A stretch of DNA of 64,000 bases from Tenrec ecaudatus. Lineage: Eukaryota; Chordata; Mammalia; Afrosoricida; Tenrecidae. The notes under the pieces were generated by a model. That model ran no database searches. It was not told the DNA's origin and was given only the letters and a program-made list of their open reading frames with translations. Within the stretch, counting starts at the first letter, position 1, and each line of letters opens with the position of its first letter. Made by a program: the position numbers and the translations under genes. Shown piece after piece: positions 23,937 to 34,439 of the stretch. Location: positions 77,727,700-77,791,699 of the forward strand of contig NC_134546.1 of NCBI RefSeq assembly GCF_050624435.1, in the 5' to 3' direction.

Positions 23937-24382
23937 ATGAAATTGCTGTGTGTTCTCCTGTGCCTTGTGACAATACCCCAAGGTGAGAGATTAAGATATC
24001 TGACGTGGGTCTATGGGGATGATTGTGATTTCAAGTGACTGAGGGGGACCATCTGTTTTTGTTTATAGGCATCTGGTCTGAGGTACAACTTCAGGAGTCA
24101 GGTCCAGGACTGGTGAAGCCCTCCCAGAAGCTGTCCCTCACCTGCACTGTCTCTGGTTACTCCATCACCAGTGGTGGTTCCTGCTGGCACTGGATCCGCC
24201 AACCCTCAGGAAAGGGATTGAAGTGGATGGGACGCATATGTTATGAGGGTAGTACAAATTACAACCCGTCCTTCCAAAGCCGACTCTCTATCAACAGAGA
24301 CACATCAAAGAATCAGTTCTCTCTGCAGCTGGGTTCTGTGACTGCTGAGAACACGACCATGTATTACTGTGCAAGGGAAACA
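23937..24382 (+). CDS. IGHV: Clan II (IGHV4-like) VH gene, intact
   Basis: The gene encodes the variable part of an antibody heavy chain after joining to D and J. Exon 1 (23,937-23,982, 46 nt) and exon 2 (from 24,069 after a TATAG acceptor) give a hydrophobic signal peptide ([10 protein letters not shown]...GIWS), then a V region from 24,080. FR1 is [15 protein letters not shown]; the first Cys, FR2 [14 protein letters not shown]3 [16 protein letters not shown] and the second Cys (MYYCAR) are all present without stop or shift. Oddities: Cys codons at 24,182 (end of CDR1) and 24,239 (CDR2); the conserved FR3 Asp of the AED/AAD motif is Asn (24,350), making an N-T-T sequon. The octamer and 23-RSS are consensus. 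It is the best candidate for a functional VH here. Expression cannot be judged from sequence. Confidence 0.93.
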
Positions 24383-24421
24383 CACAGTGCGGGGAAGTCA
24401 GTGTGAGCCCAGACACAAACC
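24383..24421 (+). other. 23-RSS of the intact clan II VH gene
   Basis: Consensus heptamer CACAGTG (24,383-24,389), 23-bp spacer, nonamer ACACAAACC (24,413-24,421). Confidence 0.95.
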
Positions 24422-25300
24422 TCCCTTTCAGGGAAGACACTGGGCAGCAGGGGATGCACAGGATCCACTGATCACACATACCCAGCCCTAGACAGCCACA
24501 GATGAAAGCCAGGGAGGATTTGCTTTTAGAATTGGGCTTCCTCTCATAGCTCTCAGCCTCCCCAGGGGCAGTTTTTCCTTTTATTTATTTATTTATCTAT
24601 CTATTTATTTATTTATTCTTCTTTAAATTTTCTTCTCACTGCAAGCCTGAAAAGAAGAACCAGACTTCTCTGATTGCAGTACAAATATTAAAAGTGACTG
24701 ACCCTTCGCTATCTTCCTATATGACCCATGTTTCTTCCTAAGAAACAAATTTTCATGGGCATTCTCACCCTATCTGTTACTCCAAATCCGTTGACAATGA
24801 AAAACCAGTATGTCACATTCATGAGCTCAATGCATGATGTTAAATGTCCTGTGATCACGGATCTATTACAACCCAGGGTCAGGTCTACCAGGAGGTGTCT
24901 CTGCATTGCTCCCTGTGTACTATGGGTAGTGACTGACTAATATTCTGTGTCTTAGAAAACAATTGTGGAGACTTCACAGGCTAACCTTGTGACAAGTCCT
25001 TAATGACGCTTCCTTCCCACTGTCTCCTTTCATGCAGAAACAAGAGTTCTGGCCATAGAGAGAGCCCTGACACTGAGAACAGGTGAACTGGAGTGACCGG
25101 TGTGGTTGGGGGGACTTATATCTGAAATCAATCATTGGGCTCACAATAAAGAAAACGCTCATTGGAAGGACAACTTTGATTCTAAAATGAGCAAGTGCGC
25201 CACAAGGGGAGGACATTGCAGAGTAGTATCTCCCAGTTCTCTGAGGAATAGAAAGTGGAAAATCTCTTCACATATTTCCAACATGTTATCAGGGGGGCCA
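24422..25300. other. VH 3' flank and unassigned DNA, with a TTTA microsatellite
   Basis: The 3' flank of the VH gene is followed by a TTTA/TCTA run at about 24,578-24,617. Nothing further was identified up to 25,300. Confidence 0.4.
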
Positions 25301-25304
25301 ATTT

Positions 25305-25375
25305 CGGGAGAAATACATCTGTCTATTGCACTGTTATGAGTAAGAACTGAATCAAAGGCAACTAACAACATGTCT
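25305..25375 (+). mobile_element. RTE 3' end remnant
   Basis: A short tail-like match: TATTGCACTGTTATGAGTAA followed by CAAAGGCAACTAACAACA, the typical RTE/SINE terminus. Confidence 0.4.
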
Positions 25376-25615
25376 GATGGCGTGAACGGCAGAAAGTGGA
25401 AATTAATTTGGATCAGCCAAATGCAATTACCTAAAATAATAATGTATTACACGGTTTTTTATAATTCAAAAAATATAAAATTTATTTAACAATTTAAATT
25501 CAATAAATATATTATTCAAAATTAACGTAAAAGTATATGGCTATCAAACAAGTCAGAAAAGAAAGTGTAATAAATAAACAATAAAGACTATATGTACACT
25601 GTATACAAATTCACT

Positions 25616-25795
25616 CTCCTTGGTAGCATGGTGGATTTTATATTGGGATACTAAGTGGAAGATAAGGAGTTTGAACCCATCATTCACTCCAAGGGAGAAG
25701 GATGAGGCTGTTTGCTCCCCCAAAGACTTACAGTGTCTGAAACCCCAAGGAGCAGTTCTACTCTGTCCTAGAGGGTCACTCACAGGGAGGTGCAA
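25616..25795 (+). mobile_element. AfroSINE-like SINE
   Basis: The tRNA-like head is decayed (CTTGGTAGCATGGTGG, then a B-box-like GTTTGAACCCATC). The body has ACTTACAGTGTCTGAAACC and the tail AGCAGTTCTACTCTGTCCTA with GGGTCACT. Confidence 0.7.
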
Positions 25796-26009
25796 TTTAC
25801 TTGGTGCCATTGGGCTATGGTAACTGACTTTCTCGATGTGTCTTTTTTTGGTTCCTTATATCCATTCTTTTGTTTTCTGCATATTCTGTATTTTGCTTAT
25901 TCGTATTTAATAATATTGTCAGGATTTGTTCTATATTCCCGATTATTCTCTTGTCCATATAATTTGCTACACCCTGTTTTAATTTGGCCATCTTTTTCTA
26001 TACCACCTT

Positions 26010-26225
26010 TTATTTATTTTTAAATCCTTTTACTGGGGACTCATTCAACTCTTATCCCAATCCATACATACATCCATTGTGTCAAGCACATTTGTACATT
26101 TGCTGCCATCATCATTCTCAAAATATTTTCTTTCTACTTGAGCCTTTGGTAGCAGCTCCTCATTTTCTGCATCCCTTCCTCACCCACTCCCCCACATACC
26201 CTTGATAAATTATTATTATTTTGTC
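26010..26225 (-). mobile_element. L1 3' end, antisense part of an inverted insertion
   Basis: The terminal about 215 bp of the L1 3' UTR in reverse, ending at TTATTTTGTCA (26,215-26,225). It is joined directly to a + oriented part of the same L1. Confidence 0.85.
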
Positions 26226-26320
26226 AGGGGAACTGATTACAAGGATATACATATAACCCTCTCCATGGGGGATGGACAACAGAAAAGTGGGTGAATAGAG
26301 ATGTTGGACAGTGTAAGAGA
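26226..26320 (+). mobile_element. L1 3' UTR, inverted 5' part of the same insertion
   Basis: Reads GGGGAACTGATTACAAGG onward in sense orientation, through GGACAACAGAAAAGTGGGTG, to about 26,320. In an unbroken L1 (compare 59,710-59,800) this stretch comes immediately before the part that lies in reverse at 26,010-26,225. Confidence 0.8.
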
Positions 26321-26324
26321 TACC

Positions 26325-27518
26325 AACTTTTATAATACCATGTATAATATATTTATTAACATGATAATGGTTTTCCTTTAACATTTTGTTTTACTCTTCA
26401 TACTTTACAAGGTAGATTTATTTTTTTAAAAACCTTTATTTTTCCTTCCAGGTGTATTGCCCCCTTCTTTTGTAGTTTAAGGTCATCTTCCCAGCATTTT
26501 TCTGTTAAACCAATGTCTGAGTTCAGTAGATTCTCAAATCTACTATCCCCCTCAGAAGAATGTGCAAGTCACTCATCCTAATGAGTATTCAGCAGTGTCG
26601 TTTTATGGAACATTTCACAGTCAGAATGAGACAGACACTATTGTAACTTGCTAACTGCCCCACAACCTCTGCCCAGGTTTCCCAGACCCCGTGACCACAA
26701 AGTGCCAAGTGCCATTTGTGTCCGGAATGAGGCCACAGGGCACAGAACTGTCCTAGCAGGAACATGCCCGCCCGAGGGCCATGCCACCCCAGCAAGCAAG
26801 CTGGCCACCAGGGTGTCCCTTGTCCCATGGCAGATAGCCAAGAGGGAGTTGGTCCATAGGCCAGTGATCAACTGCTCATTGAAGATTGGCCTGGCCTGGC
26901 CAGCGAAGCAGCAGGAGAGCTATCGCAGGTCTGGAAACTCAGGTGAACAATCAATGTGGCAGCAAGGTGAAATTGGGAAAATAGTTGCACCCAGATCCCT
27001 CAAAAGCAGATCACAAGCACCCCTGAGAGCTGTTGGGGGTGATTCACTGCCACCCTAGGACACATAAGTGTTCCACAGAAAACCCTACCTCAGACCCATC
27101 ACAGTCTTTAAGCCAGTAAATGCTTTTACACCATTCCTGTTGTTTAAAGTGAACTAGCACCCATGCCTGTCAGCCCTAAGATTTCCTTTCTAAACTTCCT
27201 GTGACACTAACCCCCACCTCCAAGGGCACTGCCATCTCACAACCTTACCCTGGTGTCACCTAAACTGTCCACCTGTTTCTCCTAGAAGTCCTGAGGTTAC
27301 CAATGTCTCTGAGCCACGTATGCCAGCCTCAAGACCACCAGCTCCAGGACGACCCCAACCTCATCCATCACGGGTCCTGAGTGGACAACCCCTTCCCACA
27401 GAGTAGGAAGGGTGTGGACCCAAGGCCCCATTTTGTGCCCCATTTGCCAGCAGGAAGTAACTAGAGATGTTATTGCCCAGTACCCAAGAAGTGGGTCCAC
27501 ACTTCTTCATTGGGTAAA
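26325..27518. other. Unassigned; GC-richer block beside an LTR
   Basis: From about 26,650 the sequence is clearly richer in G and C than its surroundings and ends at the LTR start at 27,519. It could be a remnant of retroviral interior, but I see no gag, pol or env motif. The open frame at 26,648-27,058 has no recognisable domain. Confidence 0.3.
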
Positions 27519-27990
27519 TGTTAGGTAGCTAGAGGCAGAAAGCAGGGGTTGTCCCTCTACAGACCAAGCCTCCCTTACCCCCTTACAGGAAGTTGGAAGC
27601 CCTCAAGGATAGAAGGTATGCACCAATTCAGGCCTTGGAGACAGGAAGTCAGTGCACTTGGGAGGGTCCCAATCTAGGCCAGGTGAGTTTAATTCAGCCA
27701 ATGGGGTCATCCAGTACTGTGACCATGGCTCCCAGGGGAGCGCCCTGAAAAAGGCAGAATCTGAAGCCACCTCCCTCTTTTCCAGCAGCTCTTGGGACTT
27801 GCTGCGAGTTTCTCTGGCCTCAGGTTTCCACACGAGCATGTGCCCCGAGGGTGCCTGTGTAAAACCTGAAACTTCTTTCCTTTTTTTTTAAAAAAAAAAA
27901 TCTCACATGGATCACAGACCAGGCTTCCACATAAATTCTTTCTCTTCGGAAGCCAAGGACTGAGGCATTTCTCTCCTGAGAAACTGAACA
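27519..27990 (+). mobile_element. LTR related to the solo LTR at 49.2 kb
   Basis: Begins TGTTAGGTAGC, like the 49,189 copy (TGTTAGGCAGC). It shares AATTCAGCCAATGGGGTCAT with a CCAAT box at about 27,698, GTAAAACCTGAA, CTTCTTT, and the downstream TGGATCACAGACCAGGCTTC block. It ends about ACTGAACA at 27,990. No matching target-site duplication was found, so it may be one half of a longer element or simply old. Not protein-coding. Confidence 0.65.
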
Positions 27991-28090
27991 GTTGTCCTGA
28001 ATGCTATAATTGGGCCATTCCTCACTGAATCCAGACATTCTCTGATGACCTTCTCAGAATCATGCAACCCCACACAAATAGGGGAAGGAC

Positions 28091-28098
28091 ATGCAAAT
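28091..28098 (+). promoter_or_regulatory. Octamer ATGCAAAT of the 28.3 kb VH pseudogene
   Basis: A perfect octamer stands 173 bp before the leader ATG at 28,272. The distance is longer than in the other IGHV3-like copies (about 110-125 bp) because a short tandem repeat follows. Confidence 0.8.
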
Positions 28099-28165
28099 TC
28101 ACCTCTTTATATGTTAATTCACCTCATTATATGTTATTCACCTCATTCATCTCATTATATGTTAA
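28098..28165 (+). repeat. Tandem repeat within a VH promoter
   Basis: Three units resembling TTCACCTCATTATATGTTAA: 28,098-28,117, 28,118-28,136 and 28,137-28,165 (the last with about 10 extra bases). The array begins at the last base of the octamer and pushes it away from the leader. Confidence 0.8.
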
Positions 28166-28271
28166 TGAGATCCACCCTAGTCCTTAGACTATAGCTGTGA
28201 AGGCGAAGCTCCAACCCCAGCATTCCCAGGTGTCCCCACTCAGTGATCAATACTGAACACCTGGACTCACC

Positions 28272-28714
28272 ATGGAGCGTGCTGGCCTGGGTTTTCCTTG
28301 TAGCTCTTCTATCAGGTCATTACATAGAGAGCAAACATTTGTGAGTATGAGTGAGAGACACGGTGCATATGTGTGGTGGTTTCCCTGACCAGGGTGTCCT
28401 GTCTCTGCGGTTTCAGGTGTCCAATGTAATGTGCAGCTGATGGAGTCAGGGGGGGACTTGAGGAAACCTGGGGGTTCTCTGAGATTCTCGTGTGCAGCTT
28501 CTGGATTCGCCTTCAGTAGCTATAGTATGAATTGTGTGGACCAGGCTCCTGGAAAAGGCCTGCAGAGGGTTTTATACATTAGGGTTAGCAGTACTTACAT
28601 ATACTGCACAGATTCATTGAAGGGCCGATTCACCATCTGCAGAGACAATGTCCAAAACATACTCTATCTTCAAATGGACAACCTGAAAGTCAAGGTGTAT
28701 TACTGAGCAAAAGG
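28272..28714 (+). pseudogene. IGHV: IGHV3-like VH pseudogene
   Basis: Leader exon 28,272-28,315 is 44 nt because two bases are missing after ATGGAG, so the leader is out of frame. The acceptor and second leader part (28,417-28,427) are good. The V exon runs open from 28,428 ([15 protein letters not shown]) through CDR2 and FR3 (RFTICRDN), but the conserved FR2 Trp is Cys, the Trp of the GLEWV motif is Arg (QRV), FR3 has lost about three codons around the AED motif, and the second Cys is TGA, which ends the frame. The RSS follows. The leader intron and FR1 start are partly duplicated at 29.9 kb. Confidence 0.92.
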
Positions 28715-28753
28715 CACAGGGAGGGAATATCAGGGTACGCCCAGACCCAAACC
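28715..28753 (+). other. 23-RSS of the 28.3 kb VH pseudogene
   Basis: Heptamer CACAGGG (28,715-28,721), 23-bp spacer, nonamer ACCCAAACC (28,745-28,753). Confidence 0.8.
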
Positions 28754-29544
28754 TCTCCTGCAGGGAGGTGACTGGGCTGCAGAGGACACTCAGTGCCCAC
28801 AGAACACAGGTCTCGGTTCCAAAACAGATGCAGATGGCATTTCAAGGTTGTTTTTATTTTTGTGGTCTGGTGGTTCCTCATCACACAGATTCTCTTGGGA
28901 ATCAATTTTTATGAATCTTTACCTACCCTGGATATCTCCACATTAGACATGATATTGTAACAGGAAAACAGAAAACATTTTGCTCTTCCGTAAATGCCAT
29001 CTGTCCTCTATGGTGAAGAAATGACTCCACCAGTTGTCCCCACCGTCAGAGTTCTGATGAAATACAGGGGGATATTTTTCAATTGGAATCTAGGGGGAGA
29101 GAGTTCCTGAGGAGGGCTCACTGTTCATTTGTCTACCAGTAGCTGGACTTTTGGGAGGTAGAACCCCTGCAGTGGCGCCTGGGAAACACGCCTTGTGATG
29201 GCCTTCAGAAAAATTACTCAGGCCTGAGGCCTCCATGGGATCCCATAACTGGGCACTCTCCGGGATGCTGTGGGCCAAATGGAGAAAGGAAAATGAGAAT
29301 ATGACAACTGGGAAAGCCCTGGTTGGGTGATGGTGGTGGTTGTGTTAGGTGCCTTCAAGGAGTTGTATGTAAATGAGAAGGAAACATTATCCCATCCTAA
29401 ACCCTCCTAAAAATTGTTGTTTGAGCTATGGTTGCAGCCACCATTGCAGAAGTTCAATATGTCCCATTGAACTTCTTCCTCTTTATCTCTGTTCTTCTAC
29501 CTGACCACATAATTCTCCTCAGACTGATCTCTCCTGATATATGA

Positions 29545-29795
29545 CATGAGGTCTCGCCATCCTTGCTTCCAAGGAGCATTCAGCGGTATGTCTTCCAAGA
29601 CAAATTGGTTTGTTGATTTGGCAGTCGGAGGTATTTTCAATATTCTTCACAAGCACCGTAATTCAAATGGCTTGATTCTTCTTTGCTCTTCCCTATTCAC
29701 TGTGCAACATTCAAAAGCTATGAGGCAGCTGAAACTTCCGTGACTTGGCTCAGGCAGACCTTAGTACTCAAAATGGCATCCTTTGTTTTCACCAA
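29545..29795 (-). mobile_element. RTE/BovB-type LINE fragment, antisense
   Basis: Shares CGCCATCCTTGCTTC, AAGGAGCATTC, TCTTCCAAGACA and the ATATTCTTCACAAGCACC block with the RTE copies at 1.7 and 41.3 kb. The open frame here is an antisense artefact. Confidence 0.7.
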
Positions 29796-29890
29796 GCTCA
29801 ACCTCAGCAGCTGAAAGAGGCGAGGGGCAACGGTAGGCGAAACAGGGCTTCTTTAATGCTTCGTCTCAAAATGCATCTGAGGAGCTCACC

Positions 29891-30163
29891 ATAGACAGCA
29901 CACATTTGTGAGTATGAGTGAGAGACACAGTGCATATGTGTGATGGTTTCCCTGACCAGGGTGTCCTGTCTCTGCGGTTTCAGGTGTCCAATGTAATGTG
30001 CAGCTGGTGGAGGCAGCTCCCCTGATTTCCCTGGACTGAACATGTGCTCATCTGTCAGCTCAAGCACAGAGATCAGGAAGAGGAAAGTAATAGAACATCT
30101 ATTAATCTGTCCTGAGTGCAGAGCGGATGAGCATTATTACTGCTGTGGAAATAGTGTGTGAGA
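29891..30163 (+). pseudogene. IGHV: IGHV3-like VH relic, composite
   Basis: The left part (29,891-30,013) nearly repeats the leader intron, second leader part (GTGTCCAATGT) and FR1 start (AATGTGCAGCTG) of the gene at 28.3 kb. It then breaks off at GTGGAG. The middle (30,014-30,120) does not align with a V exon. The right end (about 30,115-30,163) recalls the end of FR3 (ATTATTACTG, GTGTGAGA) and leads into an RSS. It could come from an internal deletion or rearrangement of a once complete copy. No first leader exon was seen. Confidence 0.7.
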
Positions 30164-30202
30164 AACAGTGAAGGAACGTCAGTGGGAGCTCAGACACAAA
30201 TG
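30164..30202 (+). other. Degenerate 23-RSS of the 29.9 kb relic
   Basis: Heptamer AACAGTG (30,164-30,170; first base lost), 23-bp spacer, nonamer ACACAAATG (30,194-30,202). Confidence 0.7.
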
Positions 30203-30209
30203 TCTTTGG

Positions 30210-32050
30210 AGGGACATAGATTATATAGGACCCAGGGATCACAGGCTTCCTCTTGATAGAAGATGCAAAGGGACCTTGAGAGGATGTCTTTAGAGAGCTC
30301 CTTTTTCTTCAGACACCATCTGTCCAACAGATTTCTCCATTCTTACACTTGTACATGTGTGCACATTTGTGCTTGTATCTGATGCCCTAGGTATGTGTTT
30401 CTGCGTGTGTGATTGTGCCAGTGGCAGTTAGTGTGTGTTATTCTATGTGTGATAATATGTATTACTCTCTTTTTTTATAATGCCTATATGTTTGTGTGTT
30501 TTTCTTCTATGCTTGAAACATGTTATGCAGGTATGTTAAAGTATGTTTCTCTATCTGTATTAGTGTGGGTGTTTCTTATATGTATATTTGTTAGTGTATG
30601 TTCTGTTGTGTGGAAATTGATGTATGTATGGATGTTAGTAGGCGCATTAGTATATGTGGTGAGCTAATGCACCTTAGTATGCATTTCCATATCAGTGTGT
30701 GTGCTATCTATTGGGTATTACAATGTCAGCTTGTGTGTTTGTGTGAGCATGCATGTCACTGTGTACATGGTAATATATATGCATCGGGGTTTTTGTATAG
30801 GCCTTTATCTGTCATTATGCATTTTATTTCATTTGTACTAAAATGACTTTAATAATATAGCAGGTATTTTGGTAGCAATTGTACAACACTGCTTTATTTG
30901 ATTGAACTATGGAATGTTATGATATCTGTAAGAGATCACAATAAAATGATTTAAATAGATAAGTAAATAAAAATAAATATATACATAACAGCTCTTAGTG
31001 TTTCCTCATCAATTTGATACTTTTCAAAATCAATCACCTAAGCTTGAACAGTCTGTCTGATAATTATAACTTTATGGTATTCTCTGCTTTGTATTTTTAA
31101 ATATTTCTAAATCATCATGGGTGCTCATTTTTATGTGTACACCTCAATTAAACTTAACAGTTTATACACATGTACACGTTGAAACACACATAAAAGCTCT
31201 CTCTCCTGCATTGAGAGGAGATCAGGTGGATCTTCATTATAATAAAAGCATTTGTCATTGGAGGTGAATGGGCCCCACACATTGTCATTACTCAGTTGAG
31301 GAGAGAAGGCACAACCTACTAAACATGGTGATCTTGTGCATGCTTCTTTCTATTCCCCACACTTAGACTCTGGTGAGAAAAATGATAATTTACCCACGGC
31401 TAGAAACACTGAATAACCCAAGGTTACAGTGTAGATATACTATGCTGGTGGTGTTTGAAGTAATAGTAAGTCTCAGCATTGCAGAAGATTGTCCATGAAT
31501 AGACTTGATGGACAGCTGTAGTGGTTGTGAAAATTAGCTGTAACTTGGTTATTCCCCCCAAAATGTGGACTTCCATGTTCTCTGAGTAAAAAGTGGACTT
31601 TGTCCACTGGAGAAGTTTGGTGTGGTACTTTTTGTTGTAGATGAGACAGCTACATCTTTATGAGTTTTGTTACTAATGAAAGTAACAAGTATAGATGCAT
31701 ATTTCGTAGCATGCATGCTTTGTGTGTTTCATTTCCCCCTGTGCACATGTATCACAGAAAGTTAATAATGAAAGAGAAATGGCACCATCATCTGACATCT
31801 ATCATCACTCCCTCTTTGGATAGTAGTAGCTTGTTTTCTTTATGAAAGTCAATGTTTTCTTTCAGCTTTACCTAATAAGGAAATCTATCAAGCCTATTAT
31901 TCCCTATCAATTGTGTCCATAAATGGAAGTAGACCAGGCTTCATAGTCCTGAGATACTGAATCATTAATTGAGTCAAAGATGTTGAAAGTGAGTTGGAGT
32001 TGAGCACATTTAAGAACAGTCAATGAACTAATTAACTAATTAAAACATCT
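30210..32050. other. Unassigned, with a long GT-rich tract
   Basis: About 30,340-30,800 is a diverged TG/TATG-rich tract (GTGTGT, TATGT words on the + strand). It produces long hydrophobic open frames by composition alone. The remainder to 32,050 is AT-rich with no recognised repeat or gene. Confidence 0.45.
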
Positions 32051-32052
32051 TA

Positions 32053-32245
32053 TTGGCTCAGTTGTTACACATTGAGTGGCTAATCCCAAAACTGTCAGTT
32101 TCAAACCACCAGCCACTCTATGGGAGAATGAAGAGGAGTTCTACTCCCATATTAAACTACAGTCTGGGAAACCGACAGGAGCAATTCTACCCTCATCTGC
32201 AGAGTTGCTTTTGAGTCAAACAGTGGTGAGTTTGGTTTAGCTTTT
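32053..32245 (+). mobile_element. AfroSINE-like SINE
   Basis: Contains TTGGCTCAGTTGTTACACA, TTTCAAACCACCAGCC, a GAGGAGTTCTACTCCC block and a tail of AGAGTTGCTTTTGAGTC. The order of parts matches the other copies. Confidence 0.65.
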
Positions 32246-32789
32246 GTGACGTCAAGATGCATGAATAATTATTAGTCAGTGGAATTAAAAAATTAGAAAA
32301 AACAGGGAGGGGATAGCAGTTAGACTATATAGCTTTATTATGAGTAATAAAGTTGGGGGGGGTCACATGACAGAATTCTTAAAGGCCAACCATTTTTTCA
32401 TCACAAAAATCTTTTTGGAACTACAAAACAGTGACCATGCATATGCACTTTTCCAGATGGAATACTCAGAAATCAAGCTGACTACATAATGTGAAAAGAG
32501 ATGACTGAGAAGCTCAATATTAACCACTGAAATGGTGCCAGGGGACAAATTTGGATCAGACAATCTATTGCTCAGGTGCAAGTTCAGTTTGAAGCTGAAA
32601 CAATATTTGAAATAAGTCCATGGGAGTAAAAATATGACGTTGAGCATATGCCACCTAAACTTAGAGATCACTTGAATAAGAGATTTCATGTAATTAGTAT
32701 GAATGATGGAATAATTGATGAACTGTGGGATGACAACAAGAACATCATACATGAAAAAACAAAAGCTCATTAAAAAGATACAAATGAAA

Positions 32790-34020
32790 GGAACGACTCA
32801 ACTGGATATCAGAAAAGGATCGTAACCCTGCTCTTGATGAGAGAGTAGCTAAGGCAAGTGGAAGACATGATGAAATAAAGGAGCTGAACAGAAAATGTCA
32901 ATGGAGACCTGGAGATGACAAAGGAAAGTGTTATAACAAAATGTGTAAAGACCTAAAGTTAGAAAATCCAAAAAGAAGAATATACCCAGCATATCTTAAT
33001 TTAAAGAACTAAAGGAAAAAAAATCAAATTTGGAGTTGCAACATTGAATGATTCTATCAGCAGAATATTGAACAATGCAGGAAATATCAAAAGAAGATGT
33101 GGAGAAAACACAGAGTCGCTGTACCAAAAAGAACTAGTTGACATTCGAACATTTCCAGGAATAGTATATGATCAAAATTCAATTAGACTGAAAGAAGAAG
33201 TCCAAGCTGCACTGAAAGCAGCATTAGTCAAAAATATGACCCTGGGAATTTATGGAATAGCAATTGAAATGTTTCAGAAAGTTGATGAAGTACTAAAAGC
33301 ACTCACTCAACCCTGCCAAGAAATTTAGATAACAGCTACTAGACCACGAGAAGAAATTAGTATCTGTGCCCATTCCAAAGAAAAATGACCCAACAAAATA
33401 CACAATGTACTGAACAACATCACTGATATGACATGTAAATACCATTTTACTGAGGATAATTCAACAGTGGTTGTTATAGTATATTGACATGGAGCTGTGA
33501 AAAATCAGATTAATTCAAAAGAGGATATAAAATATGGATTCTCATAGTTTTGTTAGCTATATCTTAGCTGAAACAAGTGATATCAGAAAGATGTTTACTT
33601 GCATTTTTTTTTACTATGCCCAGGCATTCAACTGTATTGATTACAAAAACGTATGGAGAGCTTTGAAAAGATTGGGAATTCCAAAACACTCAGACAGAAC
33701 CAGTATATGGATTAAGAGGCAGTTGTGTGAACAGGGACAGAGAATACTGCTTAGCTTAAAATCAGGAAAGGTGTGCATCAAGGTTGAATCCTCTAGCTAT
33801 ACTGATTAAAGCTATAGGCAGAGCTAATACTAATACACAGAGAAGCTGGATTATATGAAGTAGCAATATCTACTAACATGATAAATAGTGAAAGGATAAA
33901 AGTTTTCAATGATTCCATCTGTCTTGAATCCACGATCAATACTCATGGAAGCAACAGTAAGAAGATCAAAAAACAACATATTGCATTGGATATATCTACT
34001 GCATAAGACCTCTTAAAATA
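32790..34020 (+). mobile_element. RTE/BovB-type LINE, sense, dead reverse transcriptase
   Basis: This is the only sense RTE copy with readable protein blocks. 33,044-33,328 corresponds to the region upstream of the reverse transcriptase (EEVQAALKAA, the GIYGIAIEMFQ block). 33,534-33,809 gives AFNCIDYKNVWRALKRLGIP, an RT block typical of BovB/RTE. Several stops and frame changes separate the blocks, and the YADD-like catalytic region is not readable. Not a host gene. Confidence 0.8.
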
Positions 34021-34087
34021 GAATGTTACTTAGAGTACTATAGTGTACCTGACCCAAATCATGGTATTTGTAGTTGTCTGAAATGGC

Positions 34088-34318
34088 AAAGGAGCCTCGT
34101 GGAGAAGTGGTAACACATTGGACTGCTAATTGAAAAGTCAACAATTCGAAATATCCAGTAGCACCAAGGAATAACTTGAGAGTTTACGCTCCTGAAATGA
34201 GTTACCATCTCAGATACCAAAAGGGCCAGTTCTCCCTTGTGCTATGATACAAGAATATGAGTTGAACTCATATTTCACATCACTATGCATTGGAATAAAC
34301 TTGATAGCACTGATAAAA
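34088..34318 (+). mobile_element. AfroSINE-like SINE
   Basis: Head GGAGCCTCGTGGAGAAGTGG, a region TTGGACTGCTAATTGAAAAG, then the B-box-like AACAATTCGAAATATCC. The tail has GAATAAACTTGATAGCACTGA. Clear but decayed. Confidence 0.7.
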
Positions 34319-34439
34319 TGCATTTTAAAAATTGGAGTAAGGAGGACTGCAGAATAAGTAGTTTGTTTGAATTATGGTGTTGGTGAAGAATATTCAAAGA
34401 ATCATGAATGGCCAGAAGAGCAAACAAACCTGTCTTTAA

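Noticed and set aside
26648..27058. 136-residue open frame in a GC-richer block
   Set aside because: No recognisable retroviral or cellular motif; composition alone can explain it.
30413..30846. Hydrophobic, membrane-protein-like open frames
   Set aside because: They come from a GT-rich low-complexity tract; no initiation context, domain or homologue was recognised.
33534..33809. Open frame with a reverse-transcriptase-like block as a host gene
   Set aside because: It is a fragment of an RTE/BovB LINE with stops on both sides.
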